Positions 1-9,511 of a stretch of DNA of 64,000 nucleotides are shown piece after piece. A program made the translations under genes and the position numbers. The stretch's first letter is position 1; each line of letters starts with the position of its first letter. The DNA comes from Roseovarius indicus (GTDB lineage Bacteria > Pseudomonadota > Alphaproteobacteria > Rhodobacterales > Rhodobacteraceae), in NCBI RefSeq assembly GCF_008728195.1, contig NZ_CP031598.1, positions 1,674,001-1,738,000 on the forward strand, in the 5' to 3' direction. Below the pieces are notes generated by a model, which had not been told where the DNA came from, searched no databases, and saw only the letters and a list, made by a program, of their open reading frames with translations.

Positions 1-1
1 G

Positions 2-121
2 GTGCGCGCGCACCACTGGCGCTTTGGGAACATGCCGGCTCAGGAGGGGCTCACGCGTGCCGACGTGGAGGCCATCATCGCCTATGTGCGCGCAGTGCAG
101 AAGGTCAACGGTATCAACTGA
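2..121 (+). CDS. c-type cytochrome, C-terminal end (partial)
   Basis: An open frame enters from the left edge and stops at the TGA ending at base 121. The 39 visible residues contain a Phe-Gly-Asn-Met-Pro motif, whose Met fits the axial haem ligand of class I cytochromes c. A helix of the form DVEAIIAYVRAVQ follows, which is the usual C-terminal helix of these domains. The CXXCH haem site would lie outside the window. The gene converges on copA, and a strong hairpin lies between them. Family assignment is by motif only; the protein may be a longer fusion such as a multicopper oxidase or cytochrome-domain protein. Confidence 0.65.
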   Translation: MRAHHWRFGNMPAQEGLTRADVEAIIAYVRAVQKVNGIN

Positions 122-144
122 CCGGGTGGCATTGGAAAAACGAG

Positions 145-172
145 GGCCTGCCGCGGGCGCCCGCGGCAGGCC
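145..172 (-). terminator. Rho-independent terminator of copA
   Basis: A perfect 13-bp inverted repeat (GGCCTGCCGCGGG with its complement, 2-nt centre) lies between the convergent cytochrome and copA genes. Read on the minus strand the stem is followed by TCGTTTTT (from the A run at 136-140), so it terminates copA. The plus-strand reading has no T tract. Confidence 0.8.
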
Positions 173-188
173 TGTTGCCTGGACCGTC

Positions 189-2540
189 TCAGAGCTTTAC
201 GCCCCGCAGCCGAAGCGCATTGCCGATCACCGAGACCGACGACAGGGACATCGCCGCCGCCGCGATCATCGGCGAGAGCAGGAGGCCGAAGACCGGGTAG
301 AGGATACCCGCCGCGACCGGCACGCCGGCCGCGTTGTAGACGAAGGCGAAGAACAGGTTCTGCTTGATGTTGCGCAGGGTGGCGCGGGCCAGCTTGCGCG
401 CCCGGACGATCCCCGTCAGATCCCCCGACAACAGCGTGATGCCGGCGCTTTCCACCGCCACATCTGCGCCTGTGCCCATCGCGATGCCCACATCCGCCGC
501 CGCCAGCGCGGGCGCGTCGTTCACGCCGTCACCGGCCATTGCCACGAGTGCACCCGCGGCGTGAAGCTCATCCACCAGCGCTTTCTTGTCCTCCGGCAGG
601 ACGCCGGCGCGTACCTCGTCGATACCCAGCTTGGCGGCCACCGCCTCGGCGGTGCGCTGGTTGTCGCCTGTCGCCATGATCACCCGCAGGCCTTGTGCGT
701 GCAGATTGCGGATCGCGGCTTCGGTGGTATCCTTTATCGGGTCTGCCACGGCGACGATCCCTGCCAGGGTGCCGCCGATGGCGATGAACATCGCCGTCTT
801 GCCCTCGGCGCGGAGCGTGTCGGCCGTTTCTTCGGCTTTGCCGGTGTCGATGCTCAGGCTGTCCATCATCGCCGGATTGCCAAGCGCCACGTCGCTCTCA
901 TCGACCCGACCCCTGACGCCCTTGCCGGTGATGGCCTCGAAATCTCTGGCACGCGCGGGTTTCAGCCCACGGTCTCGCGCGCCGGCCACGATGGCCTCGG
1001 CCAGGGGATGCTCGGAGCCCATCTCCAGCGCGGCGGCGACGGCCAGCACATCCTCCTCGTTGCGATCCGACAGGGTGACGACATCCGTCAGGCGCGGTCG
1101 CCCCTCGGTCAGGGTGCCGGTCTTGTCGACGATCAGCGTGTCGACCTTGGACATGCGTTCGAGCGCCTGGGCGTCCTTGATCAGAACGCCGGCCTGTGCC
1201 CCGCGCCCGGCGGCCGTGGTGATCGAGATCGGGGTGGCGAGACCCAGCGCACAGGGGCAGGCGATGATCAGCACCGAAACCGCCGAGACGATGGCGAAGG
1301 CCAGCGCCGGGTCGGGCCCGACCGCCAGCCAGGTGCCGAAGGCGATCACGGCGACGGCCACGACCGTCGGCACGAAGATTTCCGACACCTTGTCGGCAAG
1401 GCCCTGGATCGGCGCCTTGGAGCGGCGAGCGCCCGCGACCATGTCGACGATCTGCGCCAGCACGGTATCGGCGCCTACCTGCGTGGCCCGGATCGCGAGG
1501 GTTCCGTTCTTGTTGATCGTGCCACCGGTGACGTGGTCGCCCTCGGTCTTTTCCACCGGCACCGGCTCGCCCGTGATCATGCTTTCATCGACCGAGGAGT
1601 GGCCCTCGATCACCTCGGCATCGACCGGCACGCTGTCGCCGGGACGCACGCGGAGCATGTCGCCTTCGACCACGTTTTCCAATGGCGCGTCGTATTCCGA
1701 GCCGTCTGGCAGGATGCGCCGCGCCGTCTTGGGTGCAAGATCCATCAAGGCACGGATCGCGTCGCCTGTTCGCTCACGGGCGCGCAGTTCCAGAACCTGC
1801 CCCACGAAGATCAGCGTGACGATGACCACCGCCGCTTCGTAGTACGTACCGACCCCGTCGCCCATGCGGTATTCCTGTGGAAAGATCCCCGGCGCGAAGG
1901 TGGCGAAGAGCGAATAGAGATAGGCCGCGCCCACGCCCAGCGAAATCAGCGTCCACATGTTCGGCGAGACGTTGCGGATCGAGTCGATCCCGCGCTTGAA
2001 GAAAGGCTGAGCGGCCCAGAAAACAATCGGCGTGGCCAGTGCAAACTCGATATAGACCGAAAGCTGATGGCCCAGCCAGTCGCGCAGGTTGAGGCCGACC
2101 ATTTCACCCATTGTCAGCACCATGAGGGGCACCGCAGCCGCCGCACTGACCCAGAGGCGGCGGGTAAAGTCGGTCAGTTCCTCGCTGGGCTCGTCGCTGG
2201 GCACCATCGGCTCGAGCGCCATGCCGCAGATCGGGCAAGCCCCGGGCTCGTCGCGGATGATCTCGGGATGCATCGGGCAGGTCCATTGCGTGCCTTGCGC
2301 CACGTTGCCCTTGGCCTTTTCGGCGTTGCCGGACGCATAGAAATAGGGATCGTTGCGAAACTTCTCCTGGCAGCCGTCGGAGCAGAAGTGGAAGCTTTGC
2401 CCATCATAGGTGTCGGTGCGGGTCTTTTCGGTGACCTGGACGGTCATTCCGCAGACCGGGTCTGTTGCGGTATCGGCCCCGGCGGGACTATCTTTGCCGT
2501 GATTATGATGGGGGTGATCGTGGTTTGCGTGCCCGGTCAT
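189..2540 (-). CDS. copA: Cu(+)/Ag(+)-exporting P1B-type ATPase
   Basis: This 783-residue inner-membrane pump would export Cu(I)/Ag(I) from the cytoplasm at the cost of ATP. The N-terminus is His-rich and is followed by a YHS-type domain (about 27-70, with DPVCGM and paired Cys). A heavy-metal-binding domain follows (about 86-112, CPMHP...CPICGM). There is no classical CXXC MXCXXC ferredoxin-like domain. The pump core has the metal-site CPC (428-430), phosphorylation DKTGTLTEG (Asp about 472), a SEHPLAEA loop in the N-domain, [10 protein letters not shown], and late helices with YN and MSLSS as in Cu(I) ATPases. It is transcribed away from the RND efflux operon, from a CueR-type promoter. Cu versus Ag preference cannot be told from the sequence. 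Confidence 0.95.
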   Translation of the reverse strand: MTGHANHDHPHHNHGKDSPAGADTATDPVCGMTVQVTEKTRTDTYDGQSFHFCSDGCQEKFRNDPYFYASGNAEKAKGNVAQGTQWTCPMHPEIIRDEPGACPICGMALEPMVPSDEPSEELTDFTRRLWVSAAAAVPLMVLTMGEMVGLNLRDWLGHQLSVYIEFALATPIVFWAAQPFFKRGIDSIRNVSPNMWTLISLGVGAAYLYSLFATFAPGIFPQEYRMGDGVGTYYEAAVVIVTLIFVGQVLELRARERTGDAIRALMDLAPKTARRILPDGSEYDAPLENVVEGDMLRVRPGDSVPVDAEVIEGHSSVDESMITGEPVPVEKTEGDHVTGGTINKNGTLAIRATQVGADTVLAQIVDMVAGARRSKAPIQGLADKVSEIFVPTVVAVAVIAFGTWLAVGPDPALAFAIVSAVSVLIIACPCALGLATPISITTAAGRGAQAGVLIKDAQALERMSKVDTLIVDKTGTLTEGRPRLTDVVTLSDRNEEDVLAVAAALEMGSEHPLAEAIVAGARDRGLKPARARDFEAITGKGVRGRVDESDVALGNPAMMDSLSIDTGKAEETADTLRAEGKTAMFIAIGGTLAGIVAVADPIKDTTEAAIRNLHAQGLRVIMATGDNQRTAEAVAAKLGIDEVRAGVLPEDKKALVDELHAAGALVAMAGDGVNDAPALAAADVGIAMGTGADVAVESAGITLLSGDLTGIVRARKLARATLRNIKQNLFFAFVYNAAGVPVAAGILYPVFGLLLSPMIAAAAMSLSSVSVIGNALRLRGVKL

Positions 2541-2565
2541 GGCTGTCTCCTTGTCCGTGGCAGCT

Positions 2566-2596
2566 TATGTAAGGGTTCCAGTCACTGGAGGGTCAA
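2566..2596 (-). promoter_or_regulatory. CueR/MerR-type promoter-operator of copA
   Basis: On the minus strand there is TTGACC (bases 2596-2591), a 19-bp spacer, then TACATA (2571-2566), 25 bp before the copA start. The spacer holds the dyad CTCCAGT-GA-CTGGAAC, close to the CueR operator shape. The over-long 19-bp spacer is the hallmark of MerR-family activated metal promoters. No cueR gene is present in the window, so the activator must be encoded elsewhere. Confidence 0.8.
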
Positions 2597-2670
2597 GGCC
2601 GGACGGAAAAAATCGCAAAAGATCGGTCAAAGATCTTCGGATCACGAAAAATTGGGGCGGTCGCTTTTAA

Positions 2671-3601
2671 GAGTCCGATTCAAAATGGAGTGAGGCTTTT
2701 CAAGCCCTTGCGAGTAGCCTTGTCATGCGCCTGATATGCGCGATGATAATCCAGGCTTCGGCACTCTCGATGGTTTTCTCCCAATCCTTTGCCAGGCGGC
2801 GGCATTTGCCGAGCCAAGCGAAGGTGCGCTCGACCACCCATCTTCGGGGCAAGACCTCGAACCCAACGGTCGTGTCCGAGCGTTTCACGATCTGAATGAC
2901 CCAGCGGCCGATGCCGGTCAGAGCGTCGCGCAGCTTTGGACCGGCATATCCACCGTCCGCAAACACATGACGCAGTTTCGGAGCCTCCCGGGCCAGTTGA
3001 CGGAACACTTCAGGCGCACCGTCACGATCCTGAATGCTGGCGGCATGAACGCGCAGCGCGATCAGGTGGCCACAGGTGTCGGTCATGATGTGGCGCTTGC
3101 GGCCCTTGATCCGCTTACCGGCATCATAGCCGCTAACCCCGCCGTTTTCAGTGGTTTTCACGCTCTGGCTGTCGATCACACCGGCTGTAGGCGCGCTGGT
3201 CCGGCCTTCTGCCCGCCGCGCTGTCGCAACCAGCGTACGGTTGATTTCAGCAAGCAGACCGTTGTTACGCCAACCGTAGAAATAATAACGCACGGTCGAA
3301 ACAGGCGGAAAATCCTTCGGTAAAAGCGACCATGCGCACCCCGATGCAGCAACATATTGGATTGCGTCCCAGACAAGGCGAAGTTCGACCTCCCGTGGCC
3401 TGCCAAGCGGGTTAGCGCCGGGCAGGAGTGGTGCAACAATCTCCCATTCCTCATCTGTTACATCACTTGCATATCGTGGTGCGGTGCGTTCATATCGGTT
3501 GCGGGTGAGTTCAGTCCAGGCCATTTCGAGCTCCGTTCAGTTGTGCAACCGAACAGAATCATAACCTGCTGAATTCACCCAACTCATTTCCGATCAGGCT
3601 C
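2671..3601 (-). mobile_element. IS5-family (IS427-like) insertion sequence, complete
   Basis: A 931-bp element is bounded by imperfect inverted repeats (left GAGTCCGATTCAAAATG, right complement GAGCCTGATCGGAAATG). It is flanked by a 3-bp direct repeat TAA at 2668-2670 and 3602-3604, the TNA duplication typical of the IS427 subgroup. One transposase gene fills it. Excising the element rejoins GCTTTTAAGGGATTG, so it landed in the region between copA and the cus-like operon. Confidence 0.85.
2700..3524 (-). CDS. IS5-family transposase
   Basis: The 274-residue DDE transposase has an N-terminal DUF4096-like region (DEEWEIVAPLLP, then FPPVSTVRYYFYGWRNNG). The catalytic domain follows, with the first Asp in GVIDSQSVKTTENGG, the second in HVFADGGYAGPKLR, and Glu in RRWVVERTFAWLGKCRRLAKDWE. 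This order and these motifs are those of IS5/IS427-group transposases. The frame is uninterrupted in a single ORF, and both element ends and the target duplication are present. The copy therefore looks functional and relatively recent. Confidence 0.93.
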   Translation of the reverse strand: MAWTELTRNRYERTAPRYASDVTDEEWEIVAPLLPGANPLGRPREVELRLVWDAIQYVAASGCAWSLLPKDFPPVSTVRYYFYGWRNNGLLAEINRTLVATARRAEGRTSAPTAGVIDSQSVKTTENGGVSGYDAGKRIKGRKRHIMTDTCGHLIALRVHAASIQDRDGAPEVFRQLAREAPKLRHVFADGGYAGPKLRDALTGIGRWVIQIVKRSDTTVGFEVLPRRWVVERTFAWLGKCRRLAKDWEKTIESAEAWIIIAHIRRMTRLLARA

Positions 3602-3657
3602 TAAGGGATTGCCGGTTTGACTGGACAGTCGCGGAAAGCCCGGTATTTTCGCGACCT

Positions 3658-4017
3658 ATGAAACAGTTGCAGGCCGTTCTTGCCAAAAGTCTGATGGTCG
3701 TGCTGGTGGCGATGTTCGTCATGGGCTCGTTTGGCATGGGCGCCGCCGGTGCTGAGACGATGGACGAGTCCGCGCACATGATGGGCCACGCAGACCCGTC
3801 CGTCAGCGATTGTCCGACGATGGACGAGACGGATGCGCCGATGCAGAAGGGCCATGCCGCCTGCACGATGACGGTCTGCTGTTTCTCCGAAGGTCCCGAT
3901 TTCCGCGCGATCCGGCCGGAGGCGCAGATCCTGCCCGCCAGCTACCTGCTGTCCGTCGAGGCCCGCCTGACCCAGGCGGAACCCGAGCGCGCCAAGAAAC
4001 CCCCGAAACACGCCTGA
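3658..4017 (+). CDS. Small exported Met/His/Cys-rich protein, probable periplasmic metal-binding factor
   Basis: The 119-residue protein starts with a signal-like segment (KSLMVVLVAMFVMGSFGMGAAGA). A short region dense in potential Cu ligands follows: SAHMMGHAD, CPTMDETDAPMQKGHAACTMTVCC. It heads the plus-strand copper efflux operon, 93 bp before the CusB-like gene. I recognise no named family; small Met/His/Cys proteins in this position are usual in proteobacterial copper operons. The IS5 element ends only 56 bp upstream of its start, so its native promoter may be partly displaced. A 12-bp palindrome GACTGGACAGTC lies at 3619-3630, inside what is left of that promoter region. Confidence 0.65.
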   Translation: MKQLQAVLAKSLMVVLVAMFVMGSFGMGAAGAETMDESAHMMGHADPSVSDCPTMDETDAPMQKGHAACTMTVCCFSEGPDFRAIRPEAQILPASYLLSVEARLTQAEPERAKKPPKHA

Positions 4018-4110
4018 TCCCTTGACCGGAATGGTCCGGGCGCCTTGCTGCGTCCGGGCACCCTTGTTGCCGCGGCGCGCCCGCGGGACGCCAAGAGACA
4101 GGTATATGAT

Positions 4111-6303
4111 ATGCGTGGACGATATTTCGCGCTGGCGGTCATGGCGCTGGCCGCTGGAGGCGCCGGTGGTGTGCTGTATGAGCGTGAGCGGATGGCCCAG
4201 ACGATGGATGCGGGCGATGACGGCGACAAGATCCTCTATTGGGTCGCGCCGATGGACCCGAATTTCCGCAAGGACGGCCCGGGCAAGTCTCCGATGGGTA
4301 TGGATCTCGTGCCGGTCTACGAAGGGCAGGAGCCGTCGGGCGACTCCGAGGAGGTGACGCTGTCGGCGGCCGAGGTGAACACCATCGGTGTGCGCACCGC
4401 CGTGGCACGGGTCGAGGACATCGCGCACCGGATCGATACGGTGGGCTTTGTCGATTACGATGAGCACGCGACCAGCCATATCCATACCCGCGTAGAAGGA
4501 TGGATCGAGCAGCTGGAGTTGCGCGCCGTGGGTGACGAGGTCTCCGAGGGCGATCTGCTGTTCGAGCTCTACGCTCCCGAGATCACCATCGCCAGTTCCG
4601 AGCTTCTGCGCGCCACGCGGTCGGGCGATGCCGACGAGATCGCTATCGCCCGGACCAAGCTGATGAATTTCGGTGTCAGCGCCCGCCAGATCGACGAGAT
4701 GGCGCTGGCGGAACGCCCGGCGCAGCGTGTGCGGTTCTATGCGCCCCAGGACGGCGTGGTCTTCGCGCTCGAGGCCGCCGACGGCATGTACCTGCGGCCC
4801 GACACGCGGGCGATGTCGCTGGCCGATACCTCGTCCGTCTGGCTGCTGGTGGACGTGTTCGAACGAGATATGACGCTGCTGTCGGACGACATGCGCGCCG
4901 AGGCCCGGTTCGATCACCTGCCGGGGCAGGTCTTTTCCGGCGAGATCGACTACATCTTCCCCGAACTCGACGCCAAGACGCGCACGCTGCGGGTGCGGTT
5001 GCGGTTCGACAATGAAGACGGGCTGTTGCGGCCCAACATGTTTGCCAAGGTGGCCCTTGTGCCGAACGAGGCGCGACAGGCGCTGACCGTGCCGTCCGAG
5101 GCGGTGATCCGCACCGGCCGCGCCGAGCGTGTGATCCTGCGGCTGGCCGACGGCAGTTTCCGCCCCAGGCTGATCACCACCGGCCTGCGCGGCGGATTTG
5201 CCGAGGGACGGCGCACCGAGATCGTGCAGGGGTTGGCCCCGGGCGACGAGGTCGTGGCCTCGGCACAGTTCCTGATCGACAGCGAAAGTGCCCTGAATGC
5301 CGGGATGATGCGCTTTGCGCCAACCGATGCGGAACCGGCCATCGGCAAGGGCGTCCTGCTGTCGCTGGACACTGACACGCGCCGCGCCCGGATCGCGCAC
5401 GCAGCGATCGAGGCATTGGGCTGGCCCGCGATGGAGACCGAGTTCGCCCTGCGCTCGGATGTCTACCTTGAGGACCTGACCGAGGGGCAGGACGTGGAAT
5501 TCGAAGCGGTGCGCGGCGCAGACGGGCTGATCGCGCTCACGCGCCTGGGGCGGGACGACGGGGTCGATGCCACCGGCGAAGGAGTGGTTCATGCCATCAC
5601 GCCCGAGGGCAAGCTGACCGTCAGCCACGATCCGATCCCGGCGCTTGGCTGGCCCGCGATGAAGATGGACCTCGACGTGCAGGGCGTCGACACCGCCGCG
5701 ATCCCGCTGGGCGAGCCGGTGTCTTTCGACCTGTCCGCAGGAGAGGACGGCATGGCCGTCATCGTGGCCGTCCGGGCCGGGGGCGCGGAGGCCGAGACAG
5801 CGCCCGAGATGGCGGAGGCCGGACCGCAAGAGGACGCCGCGCCGCCGATTACCGTCGAGGGTCGTATCGCGGCGGTCAATGCCGAAACCAGCATGGCAAC
5901 TATCGCCCACGGCCCGATTGCCGAGATCGGGATGCCGGGGATGACGATGGACTTTGCTCTGACCGACGGGCTCGACCCGGCGGATCTGCCCTTGGAGCAG
6001 GATGTGACGCTGACCTTCGTGCGGCCCGATGGCCTGACGATGGTTCTGGACGCGGTGGAGGCCAAACCCGAACCGATGACCGTCACCGGCACGATCAATA
6101 GCGTCGATGCCGAAACGGGCATGGCCAATATCACCCACGGCCCGATTGCCGAGATCGGTATGCCCGGGATGACCATGGATTTCGCCCTCGCCGGGGGTGT
6201 CGATCCGGCAGGCTTGCGTGTCGGGCAGGAAACCAGGCTGTTGCTGATGCAGGGGCCTGACATGACCCTGTCGCTCGCCGGAACCGTGGAGCTGGGCCAA
6301 TGA
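4111..6303 (+). CDS. cusB: CusB-like RND efflux adaptor with four C-terminal CusF-like modules
   Basis: This periplasmic adaptor would link a CusA-type pump to an outer-membrane channel and pass Cu(I)/Ag(I) to it. I start at the ATG preceded by AGAGACAGG; a TTG 66 bp upstream is also in frame. The protein has about 730 residues: an N-terminal membrane anchor or signal, then a heavy-metal-binding-like segment (YWVAPMDPN...SPMGMDLVPVY) lacking the usual Cys. A barrel-sandwich and hairpin region with HIHTRVEGWIEQL and a beta-barrel adaptor core follow, to about residue 400. Four CusF-like units come next, with His near 430, 506, 600 and 676. Unit 1 reads H...GWPAMETEF, unit 2 H...GWPAMKMDL, and units 3 and 4 H...GMPGMTMDF with Met in place of Trp. 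Ordinary CusB has none or one. The stop overlaps the cusA start (ATGA). Confidence 0.9.
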   Translation: MRGRYFALAVMALAAGGAGGVLYERERMAQTMDAGDDGDKILYWVAPMDPNFRKDGPGKSPMGMDLVPVYEGQEPSGDSEEVTLSAAEVNTIGVRTAVARVEDIAHRIDTVGFVDYDEHATSHIHTRVEGWIEQLELRAVGDEVSEGDLLFELYAPEITIASSELLRATRSGDADEIAIARTKLMNFGVSARQIDEMALAERPAQRVRFYAPQDGVVFALEAADGMYLRPDTRAMSLADTSSVWLLVDVFERDMTLLSDDMRAEARFDHLPGQVFSGEIDYIFPELDAKTRTLRVRLRFDNEDGLLRPNMFAKVALVPNEARQALTVPSEAVIRTGRAERVILRLADGSFRPRLITTGLRGGFAEGRRTEIVQGLAPGDEVVASAQFLIDSESALNAGMMRFAPTDAEPAIGKGVLLSLDTDTRRARIAHAAIEALGWPAMETEFALRSDVYLEDLTEGQDVEFEAVRGADGLIALTRLGRDDGVDATGEGVVHAITPEGKLTVSHDPIPALGWPAMKMDLDVQGVDTAAIPLGEPVSFDLSAGEDGMAVIVAVRAGGAEAETAPEMAEAGPQEDAAPPITVEGRIAAVNAETSMATIAHGPIAEIGMPGMTMDFALTDGLDPADLPLEQDVTLTFVRPDGLTMVLDAVEAKPEPMTVTGTINSVDAETGMANITHGPIAEIGMPGMTMDFALAGGVDPAGLRVGQETRLLLMQGPDMTLSLAGTVELGQ

Positions 6304-9300
6304 TTCCCGCCGTCATCCGCTGGTCCGTCGCCAACCGCTTCATCGTGATCGTGCTGGCGCTTTTTCTCGGGGCCGCCGGGGTCTGGGCGCTGCGAAGCAC
6401 GCCGGTCGATGCGATCCCCGATCTGTCGGACGTGCAGGTCATCATCAAGACACCCTATGCCGGGCAGGCGCCGCAGGTGGTCGAGGATCAGGTCACCTAT
6501 CCGATCACCACCGCCATGCTGTCGGTGCCGGGGGCGGTGGACGTGCGCGGGTTTTCCTTTTTCGGCGACAGCTACGTCTATGTCGTCTTCGAGGATGGCA
6601 CCGACCTTTACTGGGCGCGGTCGCGGGTACTGGAATACCTCGCGCAGGTGCAGTCGCGCCTGCCTGCCGGCGTGAACCCGGAGCTTGGCCCGGACGCCAC
6701 CGGCGTCGGCTGGATCTATCAATACGTGCTGATCGACCGCACCGGCGGGCATGACCTGTCGCAGCTGCGCACGCTGCAGGACTGGTTCCTGAAATTCGAA
6801 TTGCAGACAATCGAGGGCGTGTCCGAGGTGGCCACAATCGGCGGCATGGTTAAGCAGTACCAGGTGGTCGTCGACCCCGACAAGCTGCGGGCCTTCAACA
6901 TCCCGCTCGCAACCCTGCGCGCCGCCATCGGCGAGGCCAACCGTGAAAGCGGCGGCAGCGTGATCGAAATGGCCGAGGCCGAGTACATGGTTCGCGCCAC
7001 CGGCTATGTCGACAGCATCGAGGACCTGTCCGAGATCCCCCTGATGGTCAATGACCGGGGCGCGGCGGTCACCCTTGGGGACGTGGCCGAGATCCGGCTG
7101 GGGCCGCAGATGCGGCGCGGCGTGGGCGAGTTCAACGGCGAGGGCGACGCGGTGGGTGCGGTGATCGTCATGCGGTGGGGCGAGAACGCGCTGGCCACGA
7201 TCAAGGCGGTCGAGGAAAAGCTCGATGAGCTGCGTGGCTCGCTGCCCGAAGGGGTGGAGATCCTCACCACCTACGACCGATCCGGCGTGATTGAACGGGC
7301 CATCGACAACCTGCAAAAGAAACTGACCGAGGAATTCATCGTTGTCATCCTGGTTTGTGGCGCGTTCCTCTTGCACCTGCGCTCGTCGCTGGTGATCGTG
7401 CTCTTCCTGCCGCTGGGGGTGCTGGCGGCCTTTGCCGTGATGCGCCTGCAAGGGGTCAACGCCAACATCATGTCACTGGGCGGAATCGCCATCGCTATCG
7501 GCGCCATGGTGGATGCCGCCGTGGTGATGATCGAGGCCATGCACCGCAAGATGGAAGGCAAACGCCTGTCCTCCGAGGAACGATGGCAGGCCGCGCGCGA
7601 GGCGGCCGCCGAGGTTGGACCGGCGCTGTTCTACTCGCTGGCGATCATCACGATCAGCTTCCTGCCCGTCTTCGTGCTGGAATCGCAGGAGGGGCGGCTC
7701 TTCAAGCCCCTGGCCTTCACCAAGACCTACGCGATGGCCGGTGCCGCGATCCTGTCGATCACGCTGGTTCCGGTGCTGATGGGCTACTTCATAAGGGGTA
7801 AGATCGTGGCTGAGCGGCGCAACCCGCTGAACGTGGCCTGCCAGTGGATCTATCGACCGTTCCTCGATGCCGCCGTTGCCTGGCCGTGGGCGACGGTCGT
7901 GCTGGCCGCCGCATTGGTGATCTCGATGGCGCACCCGCTGCAACGGCTGGGCACCGAGTTCATGCCGGAGCTGAACGAGGGCGATTTCCTTTACATGCCG
8001 TCGCTCTACCCCGGTGTCTCTATCGGCAAGGCGCGCGAGGTGCTGCAACAGACCAACCGGATGATCGCGCAGGTGCCCGAGGTGGAAACCGTGCATGGCA
8101 AGCTGGGCCGGGCCGACACGGCGACCGACCCCGCGCCGCTGACCATGATAGAGACGACGATCCAGCTGAAACCGCGGGAAGAGTGGCGACCGGGTGTCGG
8201 CATGGACGACATCCGTAACGAACTCGACGCCCGCGTTCAGGTGCCCGGCGTCACCAATGTCTGGATTCAGCCGATCAAGAACCGGATCGACATGCTGGCC
8301 ACTGGGGTGAAGACGCCGGTGGGGGTCAAGGTCTCGGGCGCCGACCTTAACGTGATCGAAGAGATCGCCGTGGCGGTCGAACAGGCCGTGGCCGACATCC
8401 CCGGCACCGCTTCGGCCTATGCCGAACGCCCCGTGGGCGGCCGGTTCATCGAGATCGACATCGACCGCGCGGCGGCCGCGCGCTACGCCCTGTCGATCCA
8501 GGATGTGCAGGAGGTGGTGCAGACGGCCATCGGCGGGCAGACCATCGCGGAATCCGTCGAGGGGCTGGAACGCTTCCCGATCAACCTGCGCTATCCGCGC
8601 GACTGGCGAGACAGCCCCGACGGGCTGGACGATCTGCCTATCGTCACGCCTTCGGGCGCGCATATCCCGCTGGGGGCCGTGGCCGAGGTCAAGCTGGTCG
8701 ACGGCCCCGGCATGATCCGGTCCGAAAATGCTCGGCGCACCGGCTTTGTCTTCATCGACATCGCCGGGCGTGACCTTGGCAGCTACGTGGCCGAGGCACA
8801 GCAGGTGGTGGCGAACACTATCGAGCTGCCGCCGGGCTATTCCATCGCCTGGTCGGGCCAGTACGAGTATATCGAGCGCGTGCAGGAGCGGCTGGGCCTG
8901 GTGGCCCCGGCGACCCTGATGATCATCACGCTGATGCTGTTCCTGGCGTTCAACCGGGTGACGGAAGTTGCGATCATCCTGCTGGCGCTGCCCGTGGCGC
9001 TGGCCGGGGGCGTGTGGCTGATCTTCACACTTGGTTACGCTGTGTCGGTTGCCGTGCTCGTGGGATTCATTGCCCTCGCTGGCGTGGCGGTGGAGACCGC
9101 GATCGTCATGCTGCTCTACCTCAACCTGGCCTGGGACCGGCGCGTTCTGGCGGCCAAGGAACGGGGCCGCGAGGTCAACCGCGACGACATCGAGACGGCG
9201 GTGTTCGAAGGCGCGCTCCTGCGCCTGCGGCCCAAGCTAATGACCGTGGCGACGATCTTCGCAGGCCTCATCCCGATCATGTATGGCGATGGCACCGGGT

Positions 9301-9479
9301 CCGAGGTGATGCAGCGCATCGCCGCGCCGATGATCGGAGGAATGGCAACCGCGACGATCCTGACGCTCTTCGTGATCCCATCGATCTTCGTCATCTGGAA
9401 ACGTTTCACCCTGGGACGGGTCAACCGGCAGATGCTGCAGCCCGTCCGTCCCTTCCACTCCCCCCAGCCCGGTGAATGA
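6300..9479 (+). CDS. cusA: CusA-type heavy-metal RND efflux pump
   Basis: The 1059-residue inner-membrane proton antiporter drives Cu(I)/Ag(I) efflux through the Cus tripartite complex. Length and motif order fit the HME-RND subfamily. The N-terminal helix is followed by the DVQVIIKTPYAGQAPQVVEDQ-like porter region, STPVDAIPDLSD, and GVSEVATIGG. The first transmembrane block carries GAMVDAAVVMIEAMHRKME in TM4. A second porter half follows, then a second membrane block (GVAVETAIVMLLYLNLAWDRR). The gene is translationally coupled to the adaptor by a 4-bp ATGA overlap and followed 32 bp later by a CusF-like gene. No CusC-type outer-membrane factor is in the window; it may be encoded elsewhere. 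Confidence 0.95.
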   Translation: MIPAVIRWSVANRFIVIVLALFLGAAGVWALRSTPVDAIPDLSDVQVIIKTPYAGQAPQVVEDQVTYPITTAMLSVPGAVDVRGFSFFGDSYVYVVFEDGTDLYWARSRVLEYLAQVQSRLPAGVNPELGPDATGVGWIYQYVLIDRTGGHDLSQLRTLQDWFLKFELQTIEGVSEVATIGGMVKQYQVVVDPDKLRAFNIPLATLRAAIGEANRESGGSVIEMAEAEYMVRATGYVDSIEDLSEIPLMVNDRGAAVTLGDVAEIRLGPQMRRGVGEFNGEGDAVGAVIVMRWGENALATIKAVEEKLDELRGSLPEGVEILTTYDRSGVIERAIDNLQKKLTEEFIVVILVCGAFLLHLRSSLVIVLFLPLGVLAAFAVMRLQGVNANIMSLGGIAIAIGAMVDAAVVMIEAMHRKMEGKRLSSEERWQAAREAAAEVGPALFYSLAIITISFLPVFVLESQEGRLFKPLAFTKTYAMAGAAILSITLVPVLMGYFIRGKIVAERRNPLNVACQWIYRPFLDAAVAWPWATVVLAAALVISMAHPLQRLGTEFMPELNEGDFLYMPSLYPGVSIGKAREVLQQTNRMIAQVPEVETVHGKLGRADTATDPAPLTMIETTIQLKPREEWRPGVGMDDIRNELDARVQVPGVTNVWIQPIKNRIDMLATGVKTPVGVKVSGADLNVIEEIAVAVEQAVADIPGTASAYAERPVGGRFIEIDIDRAAAARYALSIQDVQEVVQTAIGGQTIAESVEGLERFPINLRYPRDWRDSPDGLDDLPIVTPSGAHIPLGAVAEVKLVDGPGMIRSENARRTGFVFIDIAGRDLGSYVAEAQQVVANTIELPPGYSIAWSGQYEYIERVQERLGLVAPATLMIITLMLFLAFNRVTEVAIILLALPVALAGGVWLIFTLGYAVSVAVLVGFIALAGVAVETAIVMLLYLNLAWDRRVLAAKERGREVNRDDIETAVFEGALLRLRPKLMTVATIFAGLIPIMYGDGTGSEVMQRIAAPMIGGMATATILTLFVIPSIFVIWKRFTLGRVNRQMLQPVRPFHSPQPGE

Positions 9480-9511
9480 CCGGGCACCACATGCGCAAAA
9501 GGAGAACCAAT

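Noticed and set aside
24..2693. Long plus-strand ORF of 889 codons opposite copA
   Set aside because: It is antisense to a clear P-type ATPase and has no domain motif. Long antisense frames are common in GC-rich DNA. The same applies to 3601-6300 (minus) opposite cusB and 32121-36095 (minus) opposite the VWA and HEXXH genes.
3617..3649. Promoter with TTGACT and TATTTT before the 3658 gene
   Set aside because: The spacing is 21 bp and the -10 is poor. The palindrome GACTGGACAGTC is noted, but a promoter call is not supported.
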